Shown: piece by piece, positions 63,885 to 64,000 of the stretch | How the letters are laid out: every line of letters starts with the position of its first letter | Numbering within the stretch: the stretch's first letter is position 1 | Source of the DNA: JBKEAR01 sp047972425 | GTDB lineage: Bacteria > Pseudomonadota > Alphaproteobacteria > JBKEAR01 | Direction: 5' to 3' | Length of the DNA stretch: 64,000 nucleotides | Assembly: GCA_047972425.1 (NCBI GenBank) | Contig: JBKEAR010000022.1 | Location: forward strand, 8,988 to 72,987 | Notes under the pieces: model-generated | What the model was told of the DNA's origin: nothing | Database searches by the model: none | What the model saw: the letters and a program-made list of their open reading frames with translations, nothing else | Program-made: the position numbers and the translations under genes

Positions 63885-64000
63885 TTCAGAGCATTTAGCG
63901 ACAGTAATGGTGAATTGCTTTATGGAAGCAGTTGAAAATGGTTTGGATCTTATTCCTGTTGTTTCAGATTCTACATCTACAGCCAAAATTGGACCATTCA
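63877..64000 (+). CDS. Transketolase, C-terminal subunit (3' end cut by window edge)
   Basis: The frame opens at ATG 63877 (MSNSEHLATVMVNCFMEAVENG) and reaches the right edge with about 41 codons. The segment LDLIPVVSDSTSTAKIGPF matches the start of the transketolase pyrimidine-binding domain. TTAGAGGAG upstream gives a good ribosome site inside the preceding gene. It pairs with the N-terminal subunit. The remainder of the gene lies beyond the window. Confidence 0.85.
   Translation, partial: MSNSEHLATVMVNCFMEAVENGLDLIPVVSDSTSTAKIGPF

Noticed and set aside
1..64000. CRISPR arrays, transposases, phage or toxin-antitoxin genes
   Set aside because: I saw no regularly spaced repeats, DDE transposase or integrase motifs, or typical toxin-antitoxin pairs in any frame inspected.

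Overview
The window is AT-rich bacterial chromosome, densely packed with genes. It most likely comes from an alphaproteobacterium of the Hyphomicrobiales (Rhizobiales), perhaps a low-GC lineage near Bartonellaceae. The evidence is gene order and gene form: a fused IspDF; the block dusB-ntrB-ntrC-ntrY-ntrX-trkA-dat-hfq-hflX; the block gatC-gatA-gatB divergent from ruvX-plsY-dprA-topA-rnr; rne close to mrcA-prfB; and dacA-tmk-holB-metG-tatD-MBL. The species assignment is inference. No rRNA, CRISPR array, transposase or phage gene was seen.

Layout. 1-6428: a type I secretion locus with a TolC-like outer membrane gene (cut by the left edge) divergent from an ABC exporter and two tandem HlyD-type adaptors. 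6507-13750: a DsbA/ScsC-like thiol oxidoreductase, rne with a structured-looking leader, mrcA, and prfB with a programmed +1 frameshift. 13774-18737: an iron alcohol dehydrogenase, an M20 peptidase paired with an AGE-family epimerase, and ispDF. 18800-30024: dusB, the NtrBC and NtrYX two-component systems, trkA, D-amino-acid transaminase, hfq and hflX. 30457-39143: a nine-gene minus-strand run (ydcF-like, lytic transglycosylase, rlpA, dacA, tmk, holB, metG, tatD, MBL hydrolase) ending in a clear terminator. 39229-41260: gamma-carbonic anhydrase, two tRNA-Ser genes with a duplicated tRNA tail, and oxyR. 41558-45240: a cytochrome bd oxidase operon with three small membrane proteins. 45278-50268: azoreductase, DODA-type dioxygenase and gatCAB. 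50466-57586: ruvX, plsY, dprA, topA, rnr. 57836 to the right edge: a sugar ABC transporter, two SDR dehydrogenases and a split transketolase.

How it works together. Most genes are housekeeping: RNA decay and Hfq regulation, peptidoglycan synthesis and remodelling, translation, DNA processing and nitrogen signalling. The accessory parts are the secretion locus, the cytochrome bd/OxyR region (low oxygen and peroxide stress) and the sugar or polyol cassette. The candidates most worth attention are the dual-adaptor type I secretion locus, the unusual small subunits and long Q-loop of the bd oxidase, the tRNA-Ser tail duplication, and the ABC-SDR-SDR-split transketolase catabolic cassette. I saw no unmistakably new defence or mobile system.
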